Positions 34,151 through 42,186 of a DNA stretch of 64,000 bases are shown here, one piece after another; positions within the stretch are counted from its first letter, which is position 1, and each line of letters begins with the position of its first letter. The translations under genes were made by a program, and so were the position numbers. The DNA lies in NCBI RefSeq assembly GCF_000217815.1, contig NC_015707.1, positions 496,001 through 560,000 of the forward strand. Reading direction: 5' to 3'. The stretch comes from Pseudothermotoga thermarum DSM 5069 (GTDB taxonomy: Bacteria; Thermotogota; Thermotogae; Thermotogales; DSM-5069). Under the pieces are notes generated by a model. That model did not search any database. It was not told the DNA's origin and saw nothing but the letters and a program-made list of their open reading frames with translations.

Positions 34151-34885
34151 TTACGCTTCACTCCCTTCCAAAATCACAAGCTCGTGTTCCCCAACAATTC
34201 CTAGTTTGTCTTCTATTATAACAACTATGGTCTTAACGTAATTTTTATCCACTATTTCAAGAACTTTTTCCACATCCTTTTTATCTTTGACCATGTTGCA
34301 ATAGTAAGTTGCAAAGGCATCGGCTATCGTTGCATTTTCGCTGACGATCGTAACAGCATCCGCTTTTCCAAAGCTCAAAGAGTGTCCAACCGTACCTGAA
34401 CTTGTGCAGATACCCCATTCACCGGGCGGAATTTTTAGCCCAACTTTTCCAGAAAGAGGAGATTTTCCAGCGTATATACCAACGATTACTTCATTTTGAC
34501 TTTTCAAATAAATATCTCCCCCGTTTTCAACTATCACTTCTTTGCAGTTGAATTCTTCACTCAAGAACTTCCCAACTTTGTCCGCCACAGCTCCAGCAAC
34601 GGCCGCCATAGGTCCGACCTTTGCCAAATTCCCGGCTTGAGCCATTTCTAGAACAATTTCTGGTGCATTCTGTTCTACTTGAACAGGTTCTAGACTTGTT
34701 AAAAAGTTAGAATGATGCTTTATGTATCTTTTCAAATCCTCTCTGAGCTTTTTCACAAGTTTGTAAACGGCTTCCTTAATTTGTGGTTCAAAACGATCGA
34801 TTTCTATCCACAAGTCGGTTTCTTCAACCTGAACAACGAAATGGTTCAGCTTTCCTGAGTGCCAGTTTCTGTAGAATCTTTCCAA
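34151..34885 (-). CDS. UPF0280 family (ApbE-like fold) protein
   Basis: 244 residues. ERFYRNWHSGKLNHFVVQVEETDLWI is the typical family start; AGNLAKVGPMAAVAGAVADKVGKFL, VIVENGGDIYLKS, CTSSGTVGHSLSFGKADAVTIVSE and ATIADAFATYYCNMV match the ApbE-like core (GGD metal/flavin region). TTG 34885 is the start that reproduces the family N-terminus; it overlaps the preceding gene by 40 bp. Members of this family (COG2122) occur beside DUF39 homocysteine genes in methanogens and have been implicated in sulfur transfer to cysteine and homocysteine; the neighbourhood here supports that link. Confidence 0.85.
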   Translation of the reverse strand: MERFYRNWHSGKLNHFVVQVEETDLWIEIDRFEPQIKEAVYKLVKKLREDLKRYIKHHSNFLTSLEPVQVEQNAPEIVLEMAQAGNLAKVGPMAAVAGAVADKVGKFLSEEFNCKEVIVENGGDIYLKSQNEVIVGIYAGKSPLSGKVGLKIPPGEWGICTSSGTVGHSLSFGKADAVTIVSENATIADAFATYYCNMVKDKKDVEKVLEIVDKNYVKTIVVIIEDKLGIVGEHELVILEGSEA

Positions 34886-36201
34886 GGAGGCAGCTTCACC
34901 CCCAACGGACAAGCGTCGCTGCAAGCCAAGCAATTAACGCATCTTTCTGGTCGAAAGATTCTTTCACCATTCACAATGACAAGGGCGTCGAAACTACACA
35001 ACGACACACAAGCTCCGCAATTAACACACTCTGGTTCGTCTTTTTTGAAAGGTTCTGCATCTTTGACTTCTGAAAGAATTTTCAAAGTTCTTTGCTCGCT
35101 GAACAAAATTGCTGGTTGGGTGAGGAAAAATTTCCCCTCTTCAATCCAACTTTTAAGTAAGCTGGCAATTTCCCTTGCCATCGACAAGCTTGAAAGTGGG
35201 GAGGTTTTAACCTTTTTTCCAGCTATTTCCACACTTCCAGATTGAAGTTCTGCGTAGGTGACAAATCTTACCAAGGGTCTACCAGGCCTTCCGTAATCTC
35301 TGATGCTTGTTTCAATTTCCTCGTTAGATCTGGTGACATAATAAGCTACTTCCTCGTTCAATATGGGGATTGGAACACCGATGCCAACGAACAAGGTTAC
35401 TCCGTAATTTTTAAAGTAAGCGGCCTTTATGTACCTTGGATTCATGTTTTTGGCGTTTCCAATAACCGCCAACGTTCGGGCAGGACCAATCGGTATACCC
35501 GAGGCGTTTTCTTCAATGTCCGTTCTGTACTGTGTTCCAGGCCAAACCACATAACCTTCTGTTCCACAGAGAAATATCCTCGTGCCCAAACCAATGGTGA
35601 GCATTTTTGGGTCTTTCAAAAGAGGGCTTAGTTCGCCAGATGTTGAATACGTCACATTTCCAAAGTTTGGCAGCAGTTTACCCATGTAAGTGTAAAGCGT
35701 TCTGTCTGAACTGTTTGTTGCGGCAAAGTAGTTTTGGTAGGCATTCCTTGGGTTGAACAAAAAAAAGTCGTTTATCATCTCTTTGTTCACGTACCCTTCA
35801 AAATGCTTTCGTGGATAACAATCTGTTCCCTTTCCAATGGCTTTTACGTAAACATTTTTGCCTTTTATCAAAGCTTCGATGATGTGTGCTCCGCCAAAGG
35901 ACTTGTCGTTTTCCGACTCTTGTGTGGCTCCTATGAAAGCGTCGACTGCGGCTATACCGCCGTAAGCTTCAACATTTTCTATCTTTATTTTTTCCATTCT
36001 CATTGGAGGTATCGTATGACCAAAGTTTATGAACGCACCGCTTGAACACATTGGTCCAAAAGTTGCGGTTGTCACAACATCAACTTTCTTGGCAACCTCT
36101 TTGACCGATGTTTCTTTCGCCATATTGACAACTTCTTCGGCTGTCAAAACAACTACTTTTCCTTCCTTTATCTTTTTGTTTATTTCTTCAATCGTTCTCA
36201 T
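34846..36201 (-). CDS. Homocysteine biosynthesis protein, DUF39 fused to a 2[4Fe-4S] ferredoxin domain
   Basis: 451 residues. Residues 1-380 are the DUF39/HcyBio domain with two conserved-looking cysteines, C52 (TFGPMCSSGAF) and C128 (GKGTDCYPRKHF), plus IGNAKNMNPRYIKAAYFKNYG and GIGVPIPILNEE. Residues 395-445 hold CVNCGACVSLC and CVNCLACSDACP, two cubane clusters. In methanogens DUF39 proteins with a separate ferredoxin-like partner convert aspartate semialdehyde plus reduced sulfur to homocysteine; here the electron-transfer module is fused. ATG 36201 is chosen (GGGTG upstream), overlapping lysC by 14 bp. Encoded with aspartokinase, Asd, MetH and MetF, which fits the proposed reaction. Confidence 0.9.
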   Translation of the reverse strand: MRTIEEINKKIKEGKVVVLTAEEVVNMAKETSVKEVAKKVDVVTTATFGPMCSSGAFINFGHTIPPMRMEKIKIENVEAYGGIAAVDAFIGATQESENDKSFGGAHIIEALIKGKNVYVKAIGKGTDCYPRKHFEGYVNKEMINDFFLFNPRNAYQNYFAATNSSDRTLYTYMGKLLPNFGNVTYSTSGELSPLLKDPKMLTIGLGTRIFLCGTEGYVVWPGTQYRTDIEENASGIPIGPARTLAVIGNAKNMNPRYIKAAYFKNYGVTLFVGIGVPIPILNEEVAYYVTRSNEEIETSIRDYGRPGRPLVRFVTYAELQSGSVEIAGKKVKTSPLSSLSMAREIASLLKSWIEEGKFFLTQPAILFSEQRTLKILSEVKDAEPFKKDEPECVNCGACVSLCSFDALVIVNGERIFRPERCVNCLACSDACPLGVKLPPWKDSTETGTQES

Positions 36202-37543
36202 CTTCATCACCCTTTCCGAAAAATTCATCGTGAATGGCTTGCAAAGCGGCGTTTCTATCAGTTATGTTGACGATGAAGTACATGGTTACATCCGATGCGC
36301 CTGCCGATATCATTTCAACGTTGATGTTCTTTTTCGAGACAGCTGTGAAAACTCTTGCGGCAATCCCGTGTTTTTGCAATATCCCGTTTCCAACTACGGC
36401 TATCAAAGAGATATCGGTTTTATAGTTAATTTCCTCTATCTCTGGAACGTTTATTTTTGAAGTTATTTTCTTGCATTTTTCAATATCTTGACGACTTATC
36501 AAAAAGTTTATGCTGGTTTGAGAAGTCACAACGGACTTTATGTTCAGTCCTTCATTTCCAAAGATTGAAGCAATTTGGCCAAGTATTCCCGGAACACGTC
36601 CCACGTTTGTTCCTTTGAACTGAATCACCGCTATATCGTCTGTGAAAGAAATACTTTTGATAATCCTATTTGTACAGCTACCATTTGCCGAAATGATCGT
36701 GTCAGGCTGATCAATGGACACGAAGTTGTTTATGTTGAAGATGTAAAGAGGGATGGACTTTTTCCTCAAAGGATCTACCGAAGCATGGTGCAATATTTTT
36801 GCACCAAAGTACGAAAGCTCTGCGGCTTCGTCGTAGTTGAGCATTTTCACTGGTTTAACGCCTTTGACGTACTTTGGATCACACGTCATAAAGCCTGGAA
36901 CATCTTTGTAAAGATCCACACGCTTTGCATCGATGCAGTAAGCGATTGCGGTGGCTGTGTAATCGCTTCCTCCGCGTCCAAGTATTGTTACAAAGTCTTC
37001 GTGTATTCCGTAAAACCCTGGGACAACGTAATTTTTTCCAGGCTCAAGGGCTTTTTTCAAATTTTCCCTCGATGCTTCCAAGTCAATAGAGGCGTTTCTG
37101 AACTTTCCGTCCGTTACAAGTCCTATTTTTTCCGGTAAAGCTTCTTGACATTCTATTCCATTTTGATTCAACCATTTTGTCAGCATCAAAGACGAACATC
37201 TTTCACCGTGACTGATCACCAGATCGTACACAAAATCCGGTACTTTGTTCATAAGCTTAACGGCTTCAAGGTAATTTTCAATGTCAAAAACCCTTTGTTT
37301 TAACTCTTCATCGTCATAACCAAGAAAACCTTTGTACAAAGAATAAAGATAGTTCAAAAATTCTTGTGTATTTATGCTTGATGGCTTTCTCAAAAGATCT
37401 ATAAGCTGGTTTGTCACTCCGTATATGGCCGACACGACTATAACCATCGGGTCTTGGTACATTTTGACAACCGTCAAAATCTTTTCAAGATCTTCTTTAG
37501 TTTTCAAATTTGAACCACCAAATTTCAAAACAACGCTTTTCAC
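36188..37543 (-). CDS. lysC: Aspartokinase (monofunctional)
   Basis: Phosphorylates aspartate, the entry to threonine/methionine/lysine. 451 residues from GTG 37543 (GGAGG 8 nt upstream). Catalytic domain: KFGGSNLKTKEDLE, SHGERCSSLMLTKWL, the Arg-Gly-Gly-Ser-Asp loop ILGRGGSDYTATAIA and KDVPGFMTCDPKYV. Two C-terminal ACT domains (IAVIQFKGTNVGRVPGILGQI and ISLIAVVGNGILQKHGIAARV). No homoserine dehydrogenase fusion. Because it is in a methionine operon, the ACT domains may respond to methionine or SAM, but this cannot be read from sequence. Confidence 0.95.
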   Translation of the reverse strand: MKSVVLKFGGSNLKTKEDLEKILTVVKMYQDPMVIVVSAIYGVTNQLIDLLRKPSSINTQEFLNYLYSLYKGFLGYDDEELKQRVFDIENYLEAVKLMNKVPDFVYDLVISHGERCSSLMLTKWLNQNGIECQEALPEKIGLVTDGKFRNASIDLEASRENLKKALEPGKNYVVPGFYGIHEDFVTILGRGGSDYTATAIAYCIDAKRVDLYKDVPGFMTCDPKYVKGVKPVKMLNYDEAAELSYFGAKILHHASVDPLRKKSIPLYIFNINNFVSIDQPDTIISANGSCTNRIIKSISFTDDIAVIQFKGTNVGRVPGILGQIASIFGNEGLNIKSVVTSQTSINFLISRQDIEKCKKITSKINVPEIEEINYKTDISLIAVVGNGILQKHGIAARVFTAVSKKNINVEMISAGASDVTMYFIVNITDRNAALQAIHDEFFGKGDEDEND

Positions 37544-37545
37544 GG

Positions 37546-39867
37546 TTACGTCCTCCTTTCTTCGACAATTTTTTTGCAAACTTCTAGTCCTTCCAAAGCG
37601 TCCTTTGCATAAAGCACGCCAAATTTTTCGGCCAATTCTTTGTTCATCGAAGCTCCTCCGGCTATCACAACAACGTTCACACCATTTTCTTTCAAAAGAT
37701 CTGCGACTTCCTTCACACGTCCAACGGTTGTGGTCATCATTGCTGACAAACCGACTATATCGGGCTTTATCTTTTTAACGCTTTCAAGAATCTTATCGGC
37801 CGGAACGTCCTTTCCAAGATCGTACACTTCAAAACCACCGCTTCTAAGAACTGTCGCGACAATCTTCTTACCTATGTCGTGAATATCGCCTTGCACCGTT
37901 GCCAAAACAACTGTTCCAAGTTTAACTTTGGAATCGGTCAACAAACTGTTCAAATATTCGAAAACAGGTTGAACAGTTTCGGCTGCAAGTATAAGTTGCG
38001 GCAGAAAGATCACGCCTTCTGAGTAAAGCTTTCCAACTCTTTCCATGGCTTTCGCCAAAATTTGTTGGCTAACTGTCAAAGGATCAAGGTCTTTCAGTTT
38101 TTCCTTAACAAAATCCATGACTTTATCCTTTTGTCCTTTGACAATCCACTCAACGAGGGGATCTTCAAATTCAACCTTTGTTTTTGCAAGTTCTTTTCCC
38201 TTCAAAAGCAACATGCCCTCGATGATGTTCATCGTTGTGGTTTCTTTCGAATTCAATATGGCTGCTTTCAAACCAGCTTCCATACACAAAGCCAAAAACG
38301 CGGCATTGACTTTTTCCCTTTCTGGCATACCAAAACTTAGGTTTGAAAGTCCTATGCAGGTTTTCAAGCCAGCCGAATTTAAAAGTTCTATCGTTTTTAC
38401 CGTTACCCGGTAGTCGTTCCCTGCTCCGACTGGAAGAACAAGTGGATCGAAAAATATCCTATCCAGATCTACTCCCTCTTTTTTGATGATTTCAACTGCT
38501 TTTAAAGCTAGCTTGAATCTTTCTTCTGGTGTTTTTGGGATGTCTTTTTCCATCGTCAAAACTATTAAAATGCCTCCGTAGCGTTTGAGTATTTTCAACC
38601 TTTCGATCAAGTGATCTTCCCTTGCCAAGGCTGAGTTGATCATGGGTCTACCAACGTATTCTTTTGCGGCTGTTTCCAAAAACTCCAAATTCTGTATATC
38701 CAAAGAAAGCGGTAAAGCCGATACCCTGTCAAGTTCAATTATCACCTGTTTGAAATGGTCCTTTTCAAGCAGCTTTTCTATACCAAGATTTACGTCTATA
38801 ACAGCACAACCTTCTTTTTCTTGTTCCTGAGCAAGTTGAACGATGGTTGAAAAATCTTTCTGTTGAATTTGCACCTGCAATTTCTTTTTACCGCTTGCGT
38901 TTATCCTTTCACCTATGATCAAAAAATCTTCCACAGGTTTCATCACGGTTCTTGATGAGACAAATTGACGTTTGCTTGGCTCTTTTGACTTTGGTTTTTG
39001 ATTTCCTATGTATTCAACCATCGATTTAATGTGTTTTGGACCTGTTCCACAACATCCGCCAACTATGTTTGCACCAAACTCAACAAAATCTCTCATGTAT
39101 ATCGCAAATTCATCGGGAGTAGTTTTGTATTCCAAAACGTTGCCACGAAGGATCGGTTTACCCGCGTTTGGTTCAACGCACAGATATTTGTTGCAGTATT
39201 TTGCAAGTTGGATGAAAACGTTCAACATATCCTTTGGTTCAAGCGTGCAGTTTATACTGGCAACATCAACGTCCAAGTCGTTCATCAAGGTGGAAAAGAT
39301 TTCGACGGAGGTTCCAGTCACTGATTTGCCGTTTGCATCAAAAGTCATGCTGGCTATAAGGGGAATGTCTTTGCTTACATCTCTTACAGCCAATATTGCC
39401 GCCTTCAGTTCTTTCAAATCCGACATAGTCTCTATTATTATTCCATCCACACCACTTTCGATCAAAAGTTGGGCTTGTTCTTTGAAAATGAAGTAGGCTT
39501 CGTCGAAATCCATCTCTCCCAAAGGTTTTACAAAGCTTCCAGTTGAAGATATGTCGCCAAAAACCAGCCTTCCGTTTGCAACAGATTTCGCTATTTTAAC
39601 TGCCTCAACGTTTATTTTTTCGAAAAGCTCCTCATAACCGTGGGCTTTCAACTTTGCCCTGTTGGCACTGAAGGTGTTTGTGAGCAGGATATCCGCACCG
39701 GCTTGTACATACTCTTTTTGAAGTTGAGCAACGGCTTGGGGATTTTTCACGTTCAAAAGTTCTATCAAATCAACTTTATAACCGCGTTTGAAAAACTCCG
39801 TTCCATAAGCTCCATCGAGGAAAAGCACACGTTGTTTGAGCATTTCGTGAAATTCTTCCCTTTTCAT
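37546..39867 (-). CDS. metH: Cobalamin-dependent methionine synthase, without activation domain
   Basis: Transfers methyl from methyl-THF to homocysteine through cobalamin. 773 residues in three modules: homocysteine/zinc barrel at about 1-300 (LLDGAYGTEFFKRG-type start, ending in the zinc GGCCGTGPKHIK), pterin-binding barrel at about 325-580 (IGERINASGKKKL ... DVNLGIEK ... GLSNLSFGMPERE), B12 cap and B12-binding domain at about 610-773 with DIHDIGKKIVATVLRSGGFEVYDLG (DxHxxG lower ligand His) and VIAGGASMN. The SAM-dependent reactivation domain of 1,200-residue MetH is absent and is encoded by the adjacent upstream gene. ATG 39867 overlaps that gene by 4 bp. Confidence 0.95.
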   Translation of the reverse strand: MKREEFHEMLKQRVLFLDGAYGTEFFKRGYKVDLIELLNVKNPQAVAQLQKEYVQAGADILLTNTFSANRAKLKAHGYEELFEKINVEAVKIAKSVANGRLVFGDISSTGSFVKPLGEMDFDEAYFIFKEQAQLLIESGVDGIIIETMSDLKELKAAILAVRDVSKDIPLIASMTFDANGKSVTGTSVEIFSTLMNDLDVDVASINCTLEPKDMLNVFIQLAKYCNKYLCVEPNAGKPILRGNVLEYKTTPDEFAIYMRDFVEFGANIVGGCCGTGPKHIKSMVEYIGNQKPKSKEPSKRQFVSSRTVMKPVEDFLIIGERINASGKKKLQVQIQQKDFSTIVQLAQEQEKEGCAVIDVNLGIEKLLEKDHFKQVIIELDRVSALPLSLDIQNLEFLETAAKEYVGRPMINSALAREDHLIERLKILKRYGGILIVLTMEKDIPKTPEERFKLALKAVEIIKKEGVDLDRIFFDPLVLPVGAGNDYRVTVKTIELLNSAGLKTCIGLSNLSFGMPEREKVNAAFLALCMEAGLKAAILNSKETTTMNIIEGMLLLKGKELAKTKVEFEDPLVEWIVKGQKDKVMDFVKEKLKDLDPLTVSQQILAKAMERVGKLYSEGVIFLPQLILAAETVQPVFEYLNSLLTDSKVKLGTVVLATVQGDIHDIGKKIVATVLRSGGFEVYDLGKDVPADKILESVKKIKPDIVGLSAMMTTTVGRVKEVADLLKENGVNVVVIAGGASMNKELAEKFGVLYAKDALEGLEVCKKIVEERRT

Positions 39868-40421
39868 TCGTACCACCCTATCATGCATACTGTGGATTTT
39901 CTGGGTATCAGAATACCACTTTCAAGAACTTCTATTTCTTCAACTTTCAAAAGATCTTTGACAAAGTATTTGTTCATCCTTACGTCTACGTTGCCATATC
40001 CAGGGGAAAATCTCATGGTGCCTTCTTTGAATCTGCTCCTAAGTAGTTTATCAAAGCTTTCGTTCAATTTCTCGACGGCTTCCGAACCCCATGAATCCAA
40101 AATGAAAGCTGAAAAAACATCTTTTTTGGAGTAATCTTCCACAAGTTCATCGAAATCTTTTCCAAGCGTTGACGCAAACACCGTTACTCTCTTTACCCCT
40201 TTGAACACAATTGGGATTGCTTGTTCTGGAAGAACTTCTATTGGGACAGTTTCATGGTAAACAACCGGCTTAACCTCGGTTAAGGCTAAAAGGAACAGTT
40301 CGTTGATCTTCTGTAAAAAGGCCGGGTCATCTATCTTGCTGTACCTAGTTCCAGCCCTAGCTAGAAAGATCTTTTTATCAGGCATGTATTCAAATTTTTC
40401 TGGAAAGTACCTATCGAACAT
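39864..40421 (-). CDS. Stand-alone methionine synthase activation-domain protein
   Basis: 185 residues. LFLLALTEVKPVVYHETVPIEV, RVTVFASTLGKDFDELVEDYSKKDVFSAFILDSWGSEAVEKLNES and FSPGYGNVDVRMN correspond to the reactivation domain of MetH (the usual RxSPGYPxxPD loop appears as RFSPGYGNVDV). A free-standing protein of this type next to a short MetH is known from Thermotoga maritima (TM0268/TM0269). It should reductively methylate oxidised cob(II)alamin using SAM, or at least bind the B12 domain. ATG 40421 behind GGGAGGAAA; first gene of the eight-gene methionine operon. Confidence 0.9.
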   Translation of the reverse strand: MFDRYFPEKFEYMPDKKIFLARAGTRYSKIDDPAFLQKINELFLLALTEVKPVVYHETVPIEVLPEQAIPIVFKGVKRVTVFASTLGKDFDELVEDYSKKDVFSAFILDSWGSEAVEKLNESFDKLLRSRFKEGTMRFSPGYGNVDVRMNKYFVKDLLKVEEIEVLESGILIPRKSTVCMIGWYE

Positions 40422-40462
40422 TTGTTTCCTCCCACTGACAAAATTTGTTGTTTAAACTAATC

Positions 40463-40491
40463 ATAATCCGAAAAATATTTCGAAATGTAAA
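40463..40491 (-). promoter_or_regulatory. Candidate promoter of the methionine operon with operator-like repeat
   Basis: Minus strand TTTACA (40491-40486), 17-nt spacer, GATTAT (40468-40463). The spacer contains CGAAA-N4-TTTCG (40469-40482), a perfect 5-bp inverted repeat that could bind a repressor. Leader about 35 nt, so no room for a SAM riboswitch. Confidence 0.45.
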
Positions 40492-40584
40492 GAAAAGCGA
40501 AACAATCTTTGAAGATAATTTTCCTGCTGGTTGAAACTTTGAGAGGCATACAATGGAAGTATAATACCATTAGGGGTGGTATTT

Positions 40585-41358
40585 TTGCTTATGCTCAAAA
40601 GGATACCAAAAGATACCGTGCTTCAAGGTGAAATCTGCAAGCCTTTGTTTGTGAAAAAAGATCCAGTTGGGGTTCTTTTGATCCACGGTTATACTGGAAG
40701 TCCACACGACATGAGATATCTTGCCGAAAAGCTCGTAGAACGTGGCTTCACCGTTTCAGTCCCAAGACTCCCAGGCCATGGGACCAACCACATGGACTTT
40801 TTGAGCACCAACCACAGAGATTGGCTTAGAAGGGCGATAGATGCTCATATAGAGTTGAGGACAGAATGTGAAAAAGTTCATGTTGTTGGATTGTCAATGG
40901 GAGGGTTGCTTGCCGCAATCTTAGCCACAAAGTTTGAGGTTGAGAAGTTAGTTTTAGCAGCCCCAGCGTTCGTGGTTTCGGATAAAAGGGTATACATAAC
41001 ACCAATATTGGCTTTGTTCAAAGATTATCTACCAAGAGAAGAAAGGGTTGAGTACGAAGATCCTGTTTTGAAAAAGTTGGGAAGCGAGTATTGGAATAAA
41101 AACTTCACAAAACCAGCCGTTAGCTTTTTGAAGCTCAAAAGACTTGCCACACGGTTACTTGGACAAGTTCGCTCGAAGACTCTTTTGATAATCGCTCGAA
41201 ACGATTCCGTGGTGCCAATGGAAGTGAGGGAATTCGTGGAAAAGAGAGTCAAAGGACCAATTGAAACAGTTGTGTTGGAAAAAAGCAATCATGTGGTTGT
41301 GAACGATGTGGAAAAGGAATACGTAGCGCAGTTGGTTGCGAAATTTTTGGAGGAATGA
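40585..41358 (+). CDS. Carboxylesterase (alpha/beta hydrolase, Est30-like)
   Basis: 257 residues. GVLLIHGYTGSPHDMRYLAEKLVERGFTVSVPRLPGHGT at the start, nucleophile elbow VGLSMGGLLAAILA, acid in IIARNDSVVPMEV and His in KSNHVVVND complete a Ser-Asp-His triad; length and motifs match thermophilic monoacylglycerol-lipase/Est30-type carboxylesterases. No signal peptide. TTG 40585 is 6 nt after GGTG of AGGGGTGG; ATG 40591 and GTG 40576 are alternatives. The ribosome site sits in the loop of a hairpin (AATACCA ... TGGTATT, about 40563-40583). Leads the operon to agmatinase and moaA, with a 3-bp gap. Confidence 0.88.
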   Translation: MLMLKRIPKDTVLQGEICKPLFVKKDPVGVLLIHGYTGSPHDMRYLAEKLVERGFTVSVPRLPGHGTNHMDFLSTNHRDWLRRAIDAHIELRTECEKVHVVGLSMGGLLAAILATKFEVEKLVLAAPAFVVSDKRVYITPILALFKDYLPREERVEYEDPVLKKLGSEYWNKNFTKPAVSFLKLKRLATRLLGQVRSKTLLIIARNDSVVPMEVREFVEKRVKGPIETVVLEKSNHVVVNDVEKEYVAQLVAKFLEE

Positions 41359-41361
41359 AGA

Positions 41362-42174
41362 ATGAAAAGGTATGTGATAGTAGGTGTTCCGTTCGATGGA
41401 ACGACTTCTTTTATGCCTTCGGCAAGGTATGGTCCAACTCTGGTAAGACATGCCTTAAAACATTTACTTGAACCCTATGTATTTGAATACGATGTTGATC
41501 TTGCAAAGATCAACGTTTTTGACAGCGGTGATGCTGAAATCGTGGCTGGTGATGTTATAAAAACTTTAGAAAATGTGGCTAAGCATATCCAAAGAAACTT
41601 TGTCGAAAGCGGAGGAGACTTTTTGATCGTACTTGGAGGAGAACACACCGTTAGTTACGCACCCGTGAACTATCTAAAGCCAAAAAGCTTTCTTGTTTTC
41701 GATACGCATTTTGATCTTTGCGATGAATATCAAGGAACAAAATGGAGTCATGCGTGCGTGACAAGAAGAATTCACGAGCTTGGAATACAAGTTTTGCTGG
41801 TTGGTGTTAGAAGTGCAATGAAGCAGGAAATTGACTATGCAAGAGAAAACAAAATATCGTGGATTCATGCAAAGGATTTTTCCCTCGAAAAGTTCATCCA
41901 AGAAGTTAAGAAATTGCCTGACCCTGTTTATTTGTCGATTGACATCGATGTTTTCGACATCGGTTTGGTTGACGATACCGGTACTCCAGAGCCTGGAGGA
42001 CTTAACTTTTGGCAACTTTTGGGAGCTTTTGAGTGGCTTTTTTCAAACAAAAGGGTTGTCGGATTCGATATAGTAGAAGTCGCCGGAACAAGTTTAGCTT
42101 CCAAAAGTGCAATAACAGCTGGTAAGCTTTTAAAGTATTTGATAGCGCTGTGTGAGGTAAATCAAAAAGCTTAG
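41362..42174 (+). CDS. speB: Agmatinase/arginase-family ureohydrolase
   Basis: 270 residues. Bimanganese site residues are present: GGEHTVSYAP (His), VFDTHFDLCDEY (family DAHxD, here DTHFD, with Asp/His/Asp kept) and SIDIDVFD (SxDxDxxD). PEPGGLNFWQLL and the terminal VGFDIVEVAG are standard. In Thermotoga-type species the expected reaction is agmatine to putrescine plus urea, but formiminoglutamase-like activities cannot be excluded. Starts 3 bp after the esterase stop with AGGAATGAAG; 12 bp before moaA. No sequence reason for its pairing with molybdopterin genes. Confidence 0.85.
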   Translation: MKRYVIVGVPFDGTTSFMPSARYGPTLVRHALKHLLEPYVFEYDVDLAKINVFDSGDAEIVAGDVIKTLENVAKHIQRNFVESGGDFLIVLGGEHTVSYAPVNYLKPKSFLVFDTHFDLCDEYQGTKWSHACVTRRIHELGIQVLLVGVRSAMKQEIDYARENKISWIHAKDFSLEKFIQEVKKLPDPVYLSIDIDVFDIGLVDDTGTPEPGGLNFWQLLGAFEWLFSNKRVVGFDIVEVAGTSLASKSAITAGKLLKYLIALCEVNQKA

Positions 42175-42186
42175 GTGTGAAGATGA

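Noticed and set aside
40422-40560. Possible SAM riboswitch or T-box upstream of the methionine operon
   Set aside because: The interval before the start is too short and shows no multi-helix junction or T-box sequence.
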